NCBI RefSeq assembly: GCF_017357425.1
Contig: NZ_CP014571.1
Coordinates: 4,340,001-4,404,000, forward strand
Length of the DNA: 64,000 nucleotides
Reading direction: 5' to 3'
DNA from: Arthrobacter sp. D5-1
Lineage (GTDB): Bacteria > Actinomycetota > Actinomycetes > Actinomycetales > Micrococcaceae
Shown here: positions 1 through 12,838 of the stretch, in pieces
How positions within the stretch are numbered: the stretch's first letter is position 1
How the letters are laid out: each line of letters starts with the position of its first letter
The notes under the pieces: generated by a model
Seen by the model: the letters and a program-made list of their open reading frames with translations, nothing else
What the model was told of the DNA's origin: nothing
Database searches by the model: none
Translations under genes and position numbers: made by a program

Positions 1-4489
<4,489 letters not shown>

Positions 4490-4650
4490 AAACAAATCAA
4501 ACAGACACAACCACACCCACCGGAAATAACGGCCGGCACGGCTGCACAAAATTCGAAACCAGCTGAAAACCAGACCACCACACACGGGGGTGCGCAATGA
4601 TCCAGCCATAATTTCAACCAATCAATAAAACAATCGGTATCAACAAACTT

Positions 4651-4678
4651 GGCACACTATTGAGTTCTCAAACAACAG
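4651..4678 (-). promoter_or_regulatory. boxA-like antitermination motif in the 16S leader
   Basis: The minus strand reads TGTTTGAGAACTCAATAGTG, nearly identical to the mycobacterial rRNA boxA region. It lies about 160 nt upstream of the mature 16S 5' end, as expected for a leader antiterminator. The copy in the spacer (2551-2578) supports the reading. Confidence 0.65.
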
Positions 4679-4916
4679 ACACTACCGGCACCACCCACAC
4701 CCACAAGGGTCCAGGATCGCTCCGGAGCAACTTTTCAAACTTACCCGATCAACCAGATCTTGGCAAATCATCGTTTCCGCGATTCCCGATCCAATCTTCG
4801 GCCCCACCCTGCACAGGAACGCTCGAAAGCGAACCATTTTTCAGGCTGTTATCAAAGGGGTTCGGCCTCCGCGGCTCTCAGCTCCAGGCTGTCTCACTCG
4901 CGGCGACTCAGAAGAC

Positions 4917-4943
4917 ATTACACGCCCACCGGCCCCGGCACAA
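4917..4943 (-). promoter_or_regulatory. Candidate rrn promoter
   Basis: On the minus strand TTGTGC (4938-4943) and TGTAAT (4917-4922) stand 15 bp apart, about 430 nt upstream of 16S. The spacing is short and the -35 is weak, so this is only a candidate. Other promoters in the leader are likely. Confidence 0.3.
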
Positions 4944-5116
4944 ATCACCATCGGTACCAGCCAAAACCCCGCCCACACGGGCCAAAAGGCCCCATCGTGG
5001 CCTCAAACCAACCAAAATCCGCCGGAAACAACCCGAGTGAAGCCCGTCACACCATCAAGATCCGCCAAGGCCTCCGCCCCGACACAAAGCCGACAACCGC
5101 CGTCGAACATTCGACC

Positions 5117-5172
5117 AAACCCGAGGGACATGAGAGAGCGACAGCGTGAAACCCGAGGGACATGAGCGAGCG
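5117..5172. repeat. Dispersed repeat family, two direct copies
   Basis: Two direct copies of an intergenic unit with core AACCCGAGGGACATGAGNGAG start near 5117 and 5149, about 32 bp apart. The same unit, with G for A at some positions, recurs at 9731-9788 and in reverse orientation at 15141-15210. All copies lie in intergenic DNA. Confidence 0.75.
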
Positions 5173-5243
5173 TCCACCCCAGCCAACGCCCGCACCCAGC
5201 CATGCAGTCTTCGCCACACGCCAGGAAGCAGGCTTAAACGCAG

Positions 5244-5278
5244 AAAAGGCCGGCAACCATGACGGTTGCCGGCCTTTT
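5244..5278 (-). terminator. Rho-independent terminator after rpsN
   Basis: A perfect 15-bp inverted repeat, AAAAGGCCGGCAACC and its complement, encloses a 5-nt loop and has A/T ends on both sides. It lies 14 bp past the rpsN stop, so it most likely ends the rpmB-rpmG-rpsN transcript. The symmetric A and T tails would let it work in both directions. Confidence 0.9.
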
Positions 5279-5291
5279 CAGAGCTTCGTGA

Positions 5292-5597
5292 TTACCAGGA
5301 AGACTTGGTGATGCCCGGGAGCTCACCGCGGTGAGCCATGTCGCGGAAGCGAACACGGGAGATACCGAACTTCTGGAGCGTGCCGCGGGGACGGCCGTCG
5401 ATCTGGTCGCGGTTACGCAGACGGATCGGGGAGGCGTTGCGGGGCAGCTTCTGCAGGCCGAGGCGTGCAGCTTCGCGTGCTTCGTCAGTCGCGTTGGGGT
5501 CAACCAGGGTCTTCTTCAGTTCGAGACGCTTGGCAGCGTAACGCTCAACAATGACCTTGCGCTGCTCGTTGCGAGCAATCTTTGACTTCTTTGCCAT
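5292..5597 (-). CDS. rpsN: 30S ribosomal protein S14, zinc-independent form
   Basis: A 101-residue S14 of the long type. It starts [14 protein letters not shown] and ends with the family signature region [33 protein letters not shown] in the last third. It has no cysteines, so it lacks the CXXC zinc knuckle of the short S14. S14 binds 16S rRNA in the small-subunit head. The start lies 4 nt after the rpmG stop. In actinobacteria such cysteine-less paralogues often replace zinc forms under zinc limitation. Whether a zinc form exists elsewhere in this genome cannot be seen here. Confidence 0.97.
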   Translation of the reverse strand: MAKKSKIARNEQRKVIVERYAAKRLELKKTLVDPNATDEAREAARLGLQKLPRNASPIRLRNRDQIDGRPRGTLQKFGISRVRFRDMAHRGELPGITKSSW

Positions 5598-5601
5598 GTG
5601 T

Positions 5602-5769
5602 TTAGCGCTCCTCTCGGAATTCGACGTGCTGGCGGATCTTGGGGTCGTACTTCTTCAGGACCAGACGGTCCGGGTCGTTACGACGGTTCTTGCGGGTTAC
5701 GTAGGTGTAACCGGTGCCCGCGGTGGACTTCAGCTTGATGATGGGACGTACGTCCTTGTCCTTTGCCAT
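5602..5769 (-). CDS. rpmG: 50S ribosomal protein L33
   Basis: A 55-residue L33 (starts [20 protein letters not shown]; contains [19 protein letters not shown]). It is a small basic large-subunit protein near the E site. No cysteine is present, so this is the zinc-free type. The ATG shares one base with the stop of rpmB (TAATG), and rpsN follows after 4 nt, so the three genes are one transcription unit. Confidence 0.96.
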   Translation of the reverse strand: MAKDKDVRPIIKLKSTAGTGYTYVTRKNRRNDPDRLVLKKYDPKIRQHVEFREER

Positions 5770-6005
5770 TAGAGCTTTACTCCTCGTGCCAGGATGTCGG
5801 CGACGACTGAGTCGATGCCGCGGACGTCGATTGTCTTGATGCCACGGGCTGACAGGGTCAGCGTGACATTACGGCGCAGGGACGGAACCCAGTAGCGCTT
5901 CTTCTGAATGTTCGGGTCGAACCGACGCTTGTTGCGACGGTGCGAGTGCGAAATGCTGTGTCCAAAGCCCGGCTCGGCTCCGGTCACTTGGCAGTGTGCT
6001 GCCAT
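5769..6005 (-). CDS. rpmB: 50S ribosomal protein L28
   Basis: A 78-residue L28 with the typical start [29 protein letters not shown] and the conserved block [22 protein letters not shown]. It has a single cysteine, so no zinc knuckle. The start at 6005 is set by a strong GGAGGAGAG ribosome binding site just upstream. A longer frame to 6200 is open but has no support. First gene of the rpmB-rpmG-rpsN operon. Confidence 0.96.
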   Translation of the reverse strand: MAAHCQVTGAEPGFGHSISHSHRRNKRRFDPNIQKKRYWVPSLRRNVTLTLSARGIKTIDVRGIDSVVADILARGVKL

Positions 6006-6303
6006 GACTCTCCTCCAAAGATTGAATGTAACGGCGTGCAGATGTTCCTGCGTTACCGTGCGACAGGCAGCGTCCGCATCCGATTCCAAACCATTTCGGT
6101 AGTTTCCGCAGCAAGTGCGGCGAAGAAGGTTGGCCTCAGGACCGCGCAGTGATGAACACTGGAACAGGTCCTGGGATACCGGGCGAATACAGGAATGCAC
6201 GCAACTTGAGCCCCTAACTACCGGCCACCGGGATGTCGGAAAAACCGACAGTCACCACCAACCGGAGCAATTGCACACGAACCGCACTACCTAGCGCCTA
6301 ACT

Positions 6304-6333
6304 ATTCTACGGGCCAGGCCAAATTAAGACCAA
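6304..6333 (-). promoter_or_regulatory. Candidate promoter of the rpmB operon
   Basis: The minus strand shows TTGGTC (6328-6333), an 18-bp spacer and TAGAAT (6304-6309), about 300 bp upstream of rpmB. The 400-bp gap 6006-6408 holds nothing else I can name. In particular, no AT-rich palindrome resembling a Zur operator was seen. Confidence 0.35.
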
Positions 6334-6408
6334 TCCGGCATCATAAGCCCTCCGCGCCCACCGCCCGGACCACCGCGCCAACACTGGCGGGTCGCCCGCA
6401 AGACCGGG

Positions 6409-7173
6409 CTAGAGCGGCCTGATCAATTCGGGATACTTAGGGCTCAAACCGTCGCCGGAGGAGACACCTCGGACGCGGCGGGCCACCCACGGCGCCGCGG
6501 ATTCCCGGAACCAGCGTGCATTGGCCTTGAGTGCTTCAACCCGGTTCATCAGACGCGCCGGCGCCAGTTCGGGGACCTCGATAACGTGCTCGTGCTCAAG
6601 GACATCAAGCACCCGCTTCGCCATGTTGATGTGGCCGGCGGTGGACATGTGCATCCGGTCCTCGCCCCAAAGCCGCCAATCGTCGTACTCGTCAAAGCGC
6701 CAATAGTCCACCAGCAAGGCGCCGTGGTTCTCGGCTATTTCGCGCACCAGTTCGTTGTAGATCGCGGTTCGGCCGCGCATGGCGCTGAAGACTTTGGAGC
6801 CCTTTGCGTCAAAGCCGGTGAAGAGGACAACGGTGGCGCCCGCCGCGCTTAACTTGGCGATACCGGCGTCGTACTCCTCAAGAAGCGAGTCAATATCGAT
6901 CTTGGGCCGCAGGATGTCGTTCGCCCCTGCGTACAGGGTCACCAACGTTGGATTCATGGCGATGGCGGCGTCCACCTGTTCTGCCATGATCTGGCGGAGC
7001 TTCCGGCCGCGGATCGCGAGATTCGCGTAGCCGAAGTCCTCGTTGCTGCTTGCCAGCTGCCCGGCTACGACGTCGGCCCACCCTCGAACGCCATTGGGAC
7101 GGTGGGGATCGTCGTCGCCGACGCCTTCAGTGAAGGAGTCGCCCAGGGCAACGTAACGGGCAGAAAAATCCAT
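6409..7173 (-). CDS. SGNH/GDSL hydrolase (paralogue 1)
   Basis: 254 residues. SGNH-fold esterase/lipase family. Block I is GDSFTEG with the nucleophile Ser13, block III is YAGAND (Asn85), and block V is EDRMHMS with Asp172 and His175 as the rest of the triad. No signal peptide, so it is probably cytoplasmic. The start at 7173 puts the GDS motif 11 residues in, as in the two paralogues at 8028-9679. It lies 43 bp after marR on the same strand. A possible own -10 (CAGACT, 6 nt before ATG) is weak. The substrate is unknown. Confidence 0.88.
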   Translation of the reverse strand: MDFSARYVALGDSFTEGVGDDDPHRPNGVRGWADVVAGQLASSNEDFGYANLAIRGRKLRQIMAEQVDAAIAMNPTLVTLYAGANDILRPKIDIDSLLEEYDAGIAKLSAAGATVVLFTGFDAKGSKVFSAMRGRTAIYNELVREIAENHGALLVDYWRFDEYDDWRLWGEDRMHMSTAGHINMAKRVLDVLEHEHVIEVPELAPARLMNRVEALKANARWFRESAAPWVARRVRGVSSGDGLSPKYPELIRPL

Positions 7174-7216
7174 GCCGTCAGTCTGCCACCTCAACGCCCG
7201 AGGCCACAAAGCACCC

Positions 7217-7696
7217 TCACGAGTCCCGAAGGATCCAGTGGTTGTTGTCCAGGCGGGCCACGATTTTCTCACCGATCCGGGCGAGGTCTGCGACGTCGTC
7301 CGGGGTCAGCGAATCAAGCATCAGGGTACGCACGGATTCCACGTGTCCCGGGGCGAGGGAAACAATGGTGGACATGCCGGCCTCGGTGAGGTGCGCGACG
7401 GTCACGCGGGCGTCGCCGGGGTGCGCCTGCCGCTCTACCCAGCCACGCTTCTGCAGCTTGGTCACCACATGCGACAGGCGCGACAAGGAGGCACTCGTTC
7501 GCGCAGCAAGCTCGCTCATGGGAAGGTATCGGCCTTCGGTTTCGGAGAGCATCGCCAAAACGTTGTAGTCGAAAAGAGACAGTTTGCCGACCGACTGAAG
7601 CTGGGTGTCCAACGCCGAGGGAAGCAGGGTGTTGATGCTCAGCAGGGCCAGCCAGGCACGGCGTTCGTCGGCGTTCAGCCAGCGGGGTTGAGTCAT
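7217..7696 (-). CDS. MarR-family transcriptional regulator
   Basis: 159 residues. Winged helix-turn-helix of the MarR family: dimer helices at the ends and a recognition region near 60-85 (SELAARTSASLSRLSHVVTKL). The wing (RQAHPGDARVTVAHLTEAG) is typical. Known family role: ligand-responsive repressor of stress or catabolic genes. It is divergent from yciI with 68 bp between, and the SGNH gene follows 43 bp downstream. A TAAGAT -10 sits 6 nt before the ATG, so the mRNA is probably leaderless. Its targets may be the flanking genes, which is inference. Confidence 0.9.
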   Translation of the reverse strand: MTQPRWLNADERRAWLALLSINTLLPSALDTQLQSVGKLSLFDYNVLAMLSETEGRYLPMSELAARTSASLSRLSHVVTKLQKRGWVERQAHPGDARVTVAHLTEAGMSTIVSLAPGHVESVRTLMLDSLTPDDVADLARIGEKIVARLDNNHWILRDS

Positions 7697-7764
7697 GAAC
7701 CCATCTTAGGAGAATTCACAGCCTCCTTAGGTCCGGGCAGCGGCCCAACCGATAGGCTGGCGGC
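7697..7764. promoter_or_regulatory. Divergent leaderless promoters of marR and yciI
   Basis: A 68-bp region with -10 TAAGAT (minus, 7703-7708) exactly 6 nt before the marR ATG, and -10 TAGGCT (plus, 7753-7758) exactly 6 nt before the yciI ATG. An imperfect inverted repeat (CTTAGGAG and CTCCTTAG) lies between them and could be the MarR operator. Confidence 0.5.
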
Positions 7765-8052
7765 ATGTTCGTAGTCTCGTTGACCTACAAAGTTCCTGAC
7801 GAAATTGTCGACTTCCACCGTCCGGGCCACATGGCCTGGCTTAAGGACGCTTTCGACGGCGGCATCTTCCTTGCGTCCGGACGCCGCGTCCCAGCCACGG
7901 GCGGCGTGCTGCTGTCCAAGGTGGACCGGGCCACGTTGGATGCATCGTTGGCCAAGGACCCGTTCTACAGCAATGGTGTGGCCGAGTTCGAGATCATCGA
8001 ATTCACGGCAACCAGCGTTGCTGAGGGTTACGAAAACCTGCTGGACAGCTGA
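7765..8052 (+). CDS. YciI-family protein
   Basis: 95 residues. A small single-domain YciI/YCII protein with a ferredoxin-like fold. The family's conserved His is in DFHRPGHMAWL (about residues 18-28), and the GGVLLSKVD and FEIIEF strands follow. Some relatives act as small hydrolases or dehydrochlorinases, and most have no known reaction. Its last 25 bp overlap the convergent SGNH gene. Probably leaderless. Confidence 0.85.
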   Translation: MFVVSLTYKVPDEIVDFHRPGHMAWLKDAFDGGIFLASGRRVPATGGVLLSKVDRATLDASLAKDPFYSNGVAEFEIIEFTATSVAEGYENLLDS

Positions 8053-8852
8053 GGCGCCTGCGCCTTCGCAGTACCCAGTCGTTCGGGCAGCACCAGTGGC
8101 ATGAGTTCCGGCCAGCGCGCTTCCACGTGGTCGCCGCTGGATACGCCGCGAAGCCGACGCGAAAGCCAAGGTCCGACGTCGCGCCTCAGCCAGGCGACGT
8201 CGTCGGCGATGCTTTCGGCGCGGGTCCGCGGACGGGGAGCCGCGAGCCTGGGCGACTGGAGTGAGTGCCGCGCTCCGAGCACTTCGAGGACCTTTTTGGC
8301 CATGTAGCTGTGGCCGCGCGTGGACATATGCAGGCGATCGGGTGCCCACATCCGCGGGTCCTGGAATTTCTCGAAGCACCAGTAGTCCACCAGGAGCGCC
8401 TGGTATTTCGCGGCGATGCGCCGAATATTGCGGTTGTAAATTGCCGTGCGGACTTTGAGCGGCTCCAGCAGGGGTGACAAGGGAACGTTGTAACCCGTGA
8501 ACAGCAGCACCGTGGCCCCACTGGCTGTGATCCGTCGGACGGCATCTTCATAGTCCTTGATCAGTTTGGCCATGTTGGGCCGGGCCATCAGAAGGTCATT
8601 GCCGCCGGCGTAGAAACTGACCAACGTGGGATTCATGGCGAGGGCGGGCTGGATTTGTTCGTCGGCGATCCTTTGGAGGCGCCTGCCGCGGATGGCCAGA
8701 TTGGCGTAGCGCACTGTTTCGTCGTGCCGTGCCAGTTCTTCTGCCACCCGGTCTGCCCAGCCCCGGCAATGGTTGGGAAGCCTGAGGTCGTTGTCACCAA
8801 CACCCTCAGTAAAGGAATCGCCGAGAGCCACGAATCTGGTTTGTTCCTTCAC
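8028..8852 (-). CDS. SGNH/GDSL hydrolase (paralogue 2)
   Basis: 274 residues. The same family as the flanking SGNH genes: GDSFTEG with Ser13, YAGGND, and APDRLHMS with the catalytic Asp and His. The start overlaps the stop of paralogue 3 by 4 bp (ATGA), indicating translational coupling. No signal peptide. The C-terminal third (LRRDVGPWLSRRLRGVSSGD) is shared with the other two copies, which marks them as one recent family. Substrate unknown. Confidence 0.88.
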   Translation of the reverse strand: MKEQTRFVALGDSFTEGVGDNDLRLPNHCRGWADRVAEELARHDETVRYANLAIRGRRLQRIADEQIQPALAMNPTLVSFYAGGNDLLMARPNMAKLIKDYEDAVRRITASGATVLLFTGYNVPLSPLLEPLKVRTAIYNRNIRRIAAKYQALLVDYWCFEKFQDPRMWAPDRLHMSTRGHSYMAKKVLEVLGARHSLQSPRLAAPRPRTRAESIADDVAWLRRDVGPWLSRRLRGVSSGDHVEARWPELMPLVLPERLGTAKAQAPQLSSRFS

Positions 8853-9679
8853 TGGGTGGCCTTTTCCATGAGCTTCTTCAAGCCACCCTTGCGCGGGACC
8901 TTCACAGGTTGGGGCCAGCGTGGGCTGAGCGCGTCGCCCAGCGTGACGCCCCGCAGTTTACGTCCGAAGAGCGGGACCACCCAGTCATTGACCCAGCGAC
9001 GCTGCCGGCGTTCCCATTCGCGTATGGACAAACGCGTGGGCGGGTCCCAATCCTTGGGCGAGAATTTGTGGGGGACGTTGAGATGGTCCAACACCTGCGC
9101 GGCCAGGTACTTGTGGCCCGCTTTGGACATGTGGAGGCGATCCGGGGCCCACATCCGCTGGTCTTTGTAAGCGTCAAAGCACCAGTAATCAACCAGGACT
9201 GCGCCGTACTTGGCGGCGACCTCGCGGACCCTTTGGTTGTAGAGGGTGTTGCGTTTTTTGAAAGGCTCCAAAACCGCGGAGACTTTCACGTCAAACCCAG
9301 TGAACAGCACCAGCGTTGCCCCGGTTTCACTCAGCCGGGCCACCAGCAGCTCATAGTCGTTGAGGAGCGCCTCCATGTCCGTACCAAAGTCCAGAATGTC
9401 GTTGCCGCCCGCGTAGAGCGTGATGAGCGTCGGCTCCATGGCCACCGCAGGCTCGAGTTGTTCGTCAATGATGTGGCGGAGTCTTTTGCTGCGCACTGCC
9501 AGGTTGGCGTACTCCCAGCCCGGCTCTGCTTTCGCCAACTTCTCGGCCACCCTGTCCGCCCATCCGCGGACCCCGTTGGGCAGGACCTTGCTCGGGTCCC
9601 CTACGCCCTCGGTGAAGGAATCCCCGATGGCGACAAACCGCCGTCGAGCCTTAACTCCGTCTCCGAATTCCTCCCGCAC
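8849..9679 (-). CDS. SGNH/GDSL hydrolase (paralogue 3)
   Basis: 276 residues from a GTG start. No later ATG, GTG or TTG lies in frame before the GDS motif. GDSFTEGVGD has Ser21 as nucleophile, followed by YAGGND and APDRLHMS. The C-terminal RKLRGVTLGDALSPRWP matches the other paralogues. First gene of a two-gene unit with paralogue 2. No export signal seen. Three close copies in 3.3 kb point to local duplication. Confidence 0.87.
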   Translation of the reverse strand: MREEFGDGVKARRRFVAIGDSFTEGVGDPSKVLPNGVRGWADRVAEKLAKAEPGWEYANLAVRSKRLRHIIDEQLEPAVAMEPTLITLYAGGNDILDFGTDMEALLNDYELLVARLSETGATLVLFTGFDVKVSAVLEPFKKRNTLYNQRVREVAAKYGAVLVDYWCFDAYKDQRMWAPDRLHMSKAGHKYLAAQVLDHLNVPHKFSPKDWDPPTRLSIREWERRQRRWVNDWVVPLFGRKLRGVTLGDALSPRWPQPVKVPRKGGLKKLMEKATQ

Positions 9680-9730
9680 CCCACCGAAGCTACCCGCCCC
9701 CGGTTACACCAGAACCAACCCCAAATGAAC

Positions 9731-9788
9731 AAGCCCGAGGGATGTGAGAGAGGATCACCCCCCCAAACCCGAGGGATGTGAGAGAGCG
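9731..9788. repeat. Dispersed repeat family, two direct copies
   Basis: Two direct copies of AANCCCGAGGGATGTGAGAG at about 9731 and 9765, in the gap between the SGNH gene and the siderophore-interacting protein gene. Same family as 5117-5172 and 15141-15210. Spacing between copies is 34 bp. Confidence 0.75.
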
Positions 9789-9859
9789 ACGAAGGAGCAG
9801 CACGCCGAGGATGGCCGGCCATCGGCCACCCAGTGGCGGACTAAGCGATCAAGCCGGCC

Positions 9860-10915
9860 TTAGCCCTCCGCTTTGCCCCGGCGCCAGTAGCCCATGAAAG
9901 CCACCTGCTTACGATCGATGCCAACGTCCCGCACCAGGTAGCGCCGCATTTCCTTGATGACAAACGCTTCACCGGCGATCCAGGCATAGAACGGCAGTGC
10001 ACCAGCGGGAAGGGTGGGGTTCTTGGTTGCTTCGATGGCTGCAGCGTCCATACGCTGCGGCGTTTCCCAGAGGATGTCCTGGTCCACGTTGACGTCTTCG
10101 GGCTCGGGTCCGGCTGCGGTCCCGGCACCCTTGATGCCTACCCAGCCCGGCACGGGAACGGCCTTGGCGACGGCTTCCTTGAGGAGTTCTCCGTGAGGAC
10201 GTGCGCGTCCGATGGCCGCACCGCGTGCAAGCCAGGTGATTTCGATGTCGGCTGCGGTGTTGATGTCCTGGAAGTCGCCGGCTTCTGGTACTTCGAGGAA
10301 GGCGTGGCCGGTCATGTCCGCGGGGAGGCTCTCGAGGATGGCGCTGATGGCCGGGACCGCGGTTTCGTCGCCGGCCAGGAGCACGCGCTGGGCCATGCCC
10401 GGACGCCATTCGATGCCACCATATGCACCGGCTGTGGTGCACTGGGCTGCGCGGTTGTTGGGGCCGATGATGGTGAGGGCGTCTCCCGGTTTTGCGGCGA
10501 GAGCCCAATTGGCGGCTGGTCCGCCGTGGCCGGCGTCGTCGAAGTGCATGACGAAGTCGATGTCGATCTCCGGGTACACGGCGTCGAGGCGCTCGGAACG
10601 CACGGTGTAGGTGCGCATGTCACCGCGGACGGAGGGGTCCATGGCGAGCCATTCCTGGTACCAGCCGGCTTCTTCCATTTTGAAGGGAGGCAGCGGAATG
10701 ACGTTTCCGGACGCGTCAAAGGACGGGATCATCAGCTTCACGCGGAGATCCAGCGTGTCTCCGGCAACGCCGAAGCCGCGCAGTGAGTAACCGCCGAAGG
10801 TGATGCGGCGGAAGTTCGGGCTCAATTCCTGCACTGCCGTCACGGTGACGTCGAAGGCGAGGGTCATGGGCTCCACGGCGGCGCTTGCTTTTGCCTGGGT
10901 CGGTTGTGCACTCAT
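9860..10915 (-). CDS. Siderophore-interacting protein (FAD/NAD(P)H ferric-siderophore reductase)
   Basis: 351 residues. SIP/ViuB family reductase that releases iron from ferric siderophores in the cytoplasm. The FAD-binding part includes FRRITFGG (about residues 35-42) and MRTYTVRS (the RxYTxR motif for flavin). The C-terminal SIP domain follows (LLAGDETAVPAISAILESL), and it ends near FMGYWRRGKAEG. The ATG overlaps the stop of the upstream ATPase gene by 4 bp, so this is the last gene of the iron uptake operon. An internal insertion around 285-310 is slightly longer than usual. Confidence 0.93.
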   Translation of the reverse strand: MSAQPTQAKASAAVEPMTLAFDVTVTAVQELSPNFRRITFGGYSLRGFGVAGDTLDLRVKLMIPSFDASGNVIPLPPFKMEEAGWYQEWLAMDPSVRGDMRTYTVRSERLDAVYPEIDIDFVMHFDDAGHGGPAANWALAAKPGDALTIIGPNNRAAQCTTAGAYGGIEWRPGMAQRVLLAGDETAVPAISAILESLPADMTGHAFLEVPEAGDFQDINTAADIEITWLARGAAIGRARPHGELLKEAVAKAVPVPGWVGIKGAGTAAGPEPEDVNVDQDILWETPQRMDAAAIEATKNPTLPAGALPFYAWIAGEAFVIKEMRRYLVRDVGIDRKQVAFMGYWRRGKAEG

Positions 10916-11736
10916 GAGGCGATCTCCAGTTCGTTGGTTGAAGCGGGGCGTGCGTGGTGGCGTCCGATGGGGACGATCAGCGGCGTGCCTGAAATGGGGT
11001 CCGGAACCACGCGGGATTCCAGTCCGAACACGTTGTAGACAAGTTCTTCGGTGACAACGACGGGCGCCGGCCCTTCGGCCACGATGCACCCGCCCTTCAT
11101 GGCGATGACGTGGTCCGCGTACCGTGCTGCGAGGTTGAGATCGTGGAGCACGATTGCCACGGTGGTTCCCCGGCTGCGGTTGAGGTCCGTGATCAAGTCC
11201 AGGACCTCCACTTGGTGCGCGAGGTCCAGGTAGGTGGTGGGCTCGTCCAGCAGCAGGACTTCCGTTTCCTGCGCCAGGGCCATGGCGATCCATACGCGTT
11301 GACGCTGTCCGCCGGATAGTTCATCGATGCTGCGGTCAGCGAGTTCCAGCGTGGAGGTGGCGTCGAGCGCGCGCTGCACGGCGGCGTCGTCGGCTGCGCT
11401 CCAGCTGCGGAAGAAGCCTTGGTGGGGGTACCGGCCGCGGCCCACGAGGTCGCGCACGGTGATGCCGTCAGGAGCGGTGGGGTGTTGCGGGAGCAGGCCG
11501 AGCGTGCGGGCGAGTTCGCGGGCGGGGCGGGTGTGGATGTCCTTGCCGTCGAGGGTCACGGCGCCGCCGGCGGGCTTGAGCAGGCGGGACAGTCCGCGCA
11601 GGAGGGTGGACTTTCCGCAGGCGTTGGCTCCCACGATCATGGTCACTTTGCCCTCGGGAATCTCGGTGCAGAGTCCCTCCACCACTTTGCGTGCCTCGTA
11701 TTGGAGCGTCAGGTCCTGGGCATTAAGGATGGCCAT
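10912..11736 (-). CDS. Iron-siderophore ABC transporter ATP-binding protein (FecE/FepC type)
   Basis: 274 residues. Walker A GANACGKST (about 35-43), signature LSGGQRQRVWIA, Walker B VLLLDEPT and the H-loop IVLHDLN are all present. The start MAILNAQDLTL is fixed by an AAAGGAGGCC ribosome binding site, so an 18-residue longer frame is rejected. It energises the two permeases upstream (11738-13947). Known role: import of ferric siderophores. Overlaps the SIP gene by 4 bp. Confidence 0.95.
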   Translation of the reverse strand: MAILNAQDLTLQYEARKVVEGLCTEIPEGKVTMIVGANACGKSTLLRGLSRLLKPAGGAVTLDGKDIHTRPARELARTLGLLPQHPTAPDGITVRDLVGRGRYPHQGFFRSWSAADDAAVQRALDATSTLELADRSIDELSGGQRQRVWIAMALAQETEVLLLDEPTTYLDLAHQVEVLDLITDLNRSRGTTVAIVLHDLNLAARYADHVIAMKGGCIVAEGPAPVVVTEELVYNVFGLESRVVPDPISGTPLIVPIGRHHARPASTNELEIAS

Positions 11737-11737
11737 G

Positions 11738-12838
11738 TCAGGCCTCCTTTCGGTTCGACGTGACCAGCAGCCACAGCAGGAAGGGAGCACCGAGGGCGCC
11801 GGTGACGACGCCGACCGGGAGGACGGTTCCGTCGAGGATGACGGGAGCGATGTTGGAGGCGAAGAAGTCGGCCAGAAGCACGATCAGCGCACCGGTAAGG
11901 GCCGACGCCGGGAGGCTCGGTTTGCGGACGAGCCGGCGGGCGATCGGACCTGCAAGGAACGCGACGAATGCAACGGGACCGGCGGCGGCGGTTGCGACGG
12001 CGGCAAGTCCGACGGCGGTCAACACCAGTCCCAGCCGGGCGGCATTGACCTTGATCCCAAGGCCCGCAGCGGCGTCATCGCCAAGCTCGAGGATGCGCAA
12101 AGGGCCTGCCAGGGCAATGACGGCGGGAATCAGGACCAGCAAGGAGACCGCCAGGACACCTGCCCTGTCCCAGGTTGCGGAGTTCAAAGATCCGTTGAGC
12201 CAGATGAGGGCATCGGCTGCGGTACGAATGTCAGCGCGGGTCATGAGGAAGTTGACCACTGCGTGCAGGGCTGCGGCGATGCCGACGCCTGCCAGGATGA
12301 GACGGTTGCCGGCGGCATTGCCGCGGCTGCCTCCACCGGCGCCCGAACCACCGCGCGAGATTGCGTAGATGATGGCTGCGACCCCCAGCGCACCGCCGAG
12401 CGCAGCCCCCGAAACGACGGCCCCGGAAGCGCCGAAGATGACGATGGCCGTCACGGCTGCCGCGCTGGCACCGTAGCTGATGCCGATGATGTCCGGGCTG
12501 GCCAGCGGGTTCCGCAGCATGGTCTGGAAGAGCGCACCTGCCAAGCCGAAGGCAATGCCGATCATGGTTCCCACTACCGCGCGGGGCAGTTTGTGCTCCA
12601 TGACGATGAAGCTTGCACCGGGGATCTTCTCCCCACCGGTCAGGTGGTTGATGACGATCTTAAAGAAGTCCGGAATGGTCACGGTGTAGCTGCCCAGAAG
12701 CACGTAGACCGCGAACATGACCACTACAGCGAGCCCGAGCACAAAGGTGGGGCCCAGCACCCGCCGAAGTGACAATTGATGGTTATGTTTGCCGGCATTA
12801 AGTGCCAGCTCGGTGGGCAATTTATGAACAGTTGTCAC
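11738..12838 (-). CDS. Iron-siderophore ABC transporter permease (FecCD family), second subunit
   Basis: 366 residues from GTG. FecCD/BtuC-type membrane subunit with about nine or ten membrane segments. The conserved loop NPLASPDIIGISYGASAAAV and the EAA-like region near ILELGDDAAAGLG are present. The GTG overlaps the stop of the first permease gene (GTGA), so the long upstream open frame to 13099 is not used. It pairs with the 370-residue permease to form a heterodimeric channel. Confidence 0.94.
   Translation of the reverse strand: MTTVHKLPTELALNAGKHNHQLSLRRVLGPTFVLGLAVVVMFAVYVLLGSYTVTIPDFFKIVINHLTGGEKIPGASFIVMEHKLPRAVVGTMIGIAFGLAGALFQTMLRNPLASPDIIGISYGASAAAVTAIVIFGASGAVVSGAALGGALGVAAIIYAISRGGSGAGGGSRGNAAGNRLILAGVGIAAALHAVVNFLMTRADIRTAADALIWLNGSLNSATWDRAGVLAVSLLVLIPAVIALAGPLRILELGDDAAAGLGIKVNAARLGLVLTAVGLAAVATAAAGPVAFVAFLAGPIARRLVRKPSLPASALTGALIVLLADFFASNIAPVILDGTVLPVGVVTGALGAPFLLWLLVTSNRKEA

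Larger units (their letters stand above)
4490..5243 (-). other. rRNA operon leader and promoter region
   Basis: About 750 bp upstream of 16S with no credible gene. It should hold the rrn promoter or promoters, the antitermination leader and the flanking processing strands of the pre-16S. The part nearest 16S is A/C-rich on the plus strand. The far end carries two copies of a dispersed repeat (5117-5172) and abuts the terminator of the ribosomal protein genes, which run in the same direction. Confidence 0.7.

Noticed and set aside
6006..6240. Zur operator before rpmB
   Set aside because: No AT-rich palindrome of the expected type was seen in this stretch.
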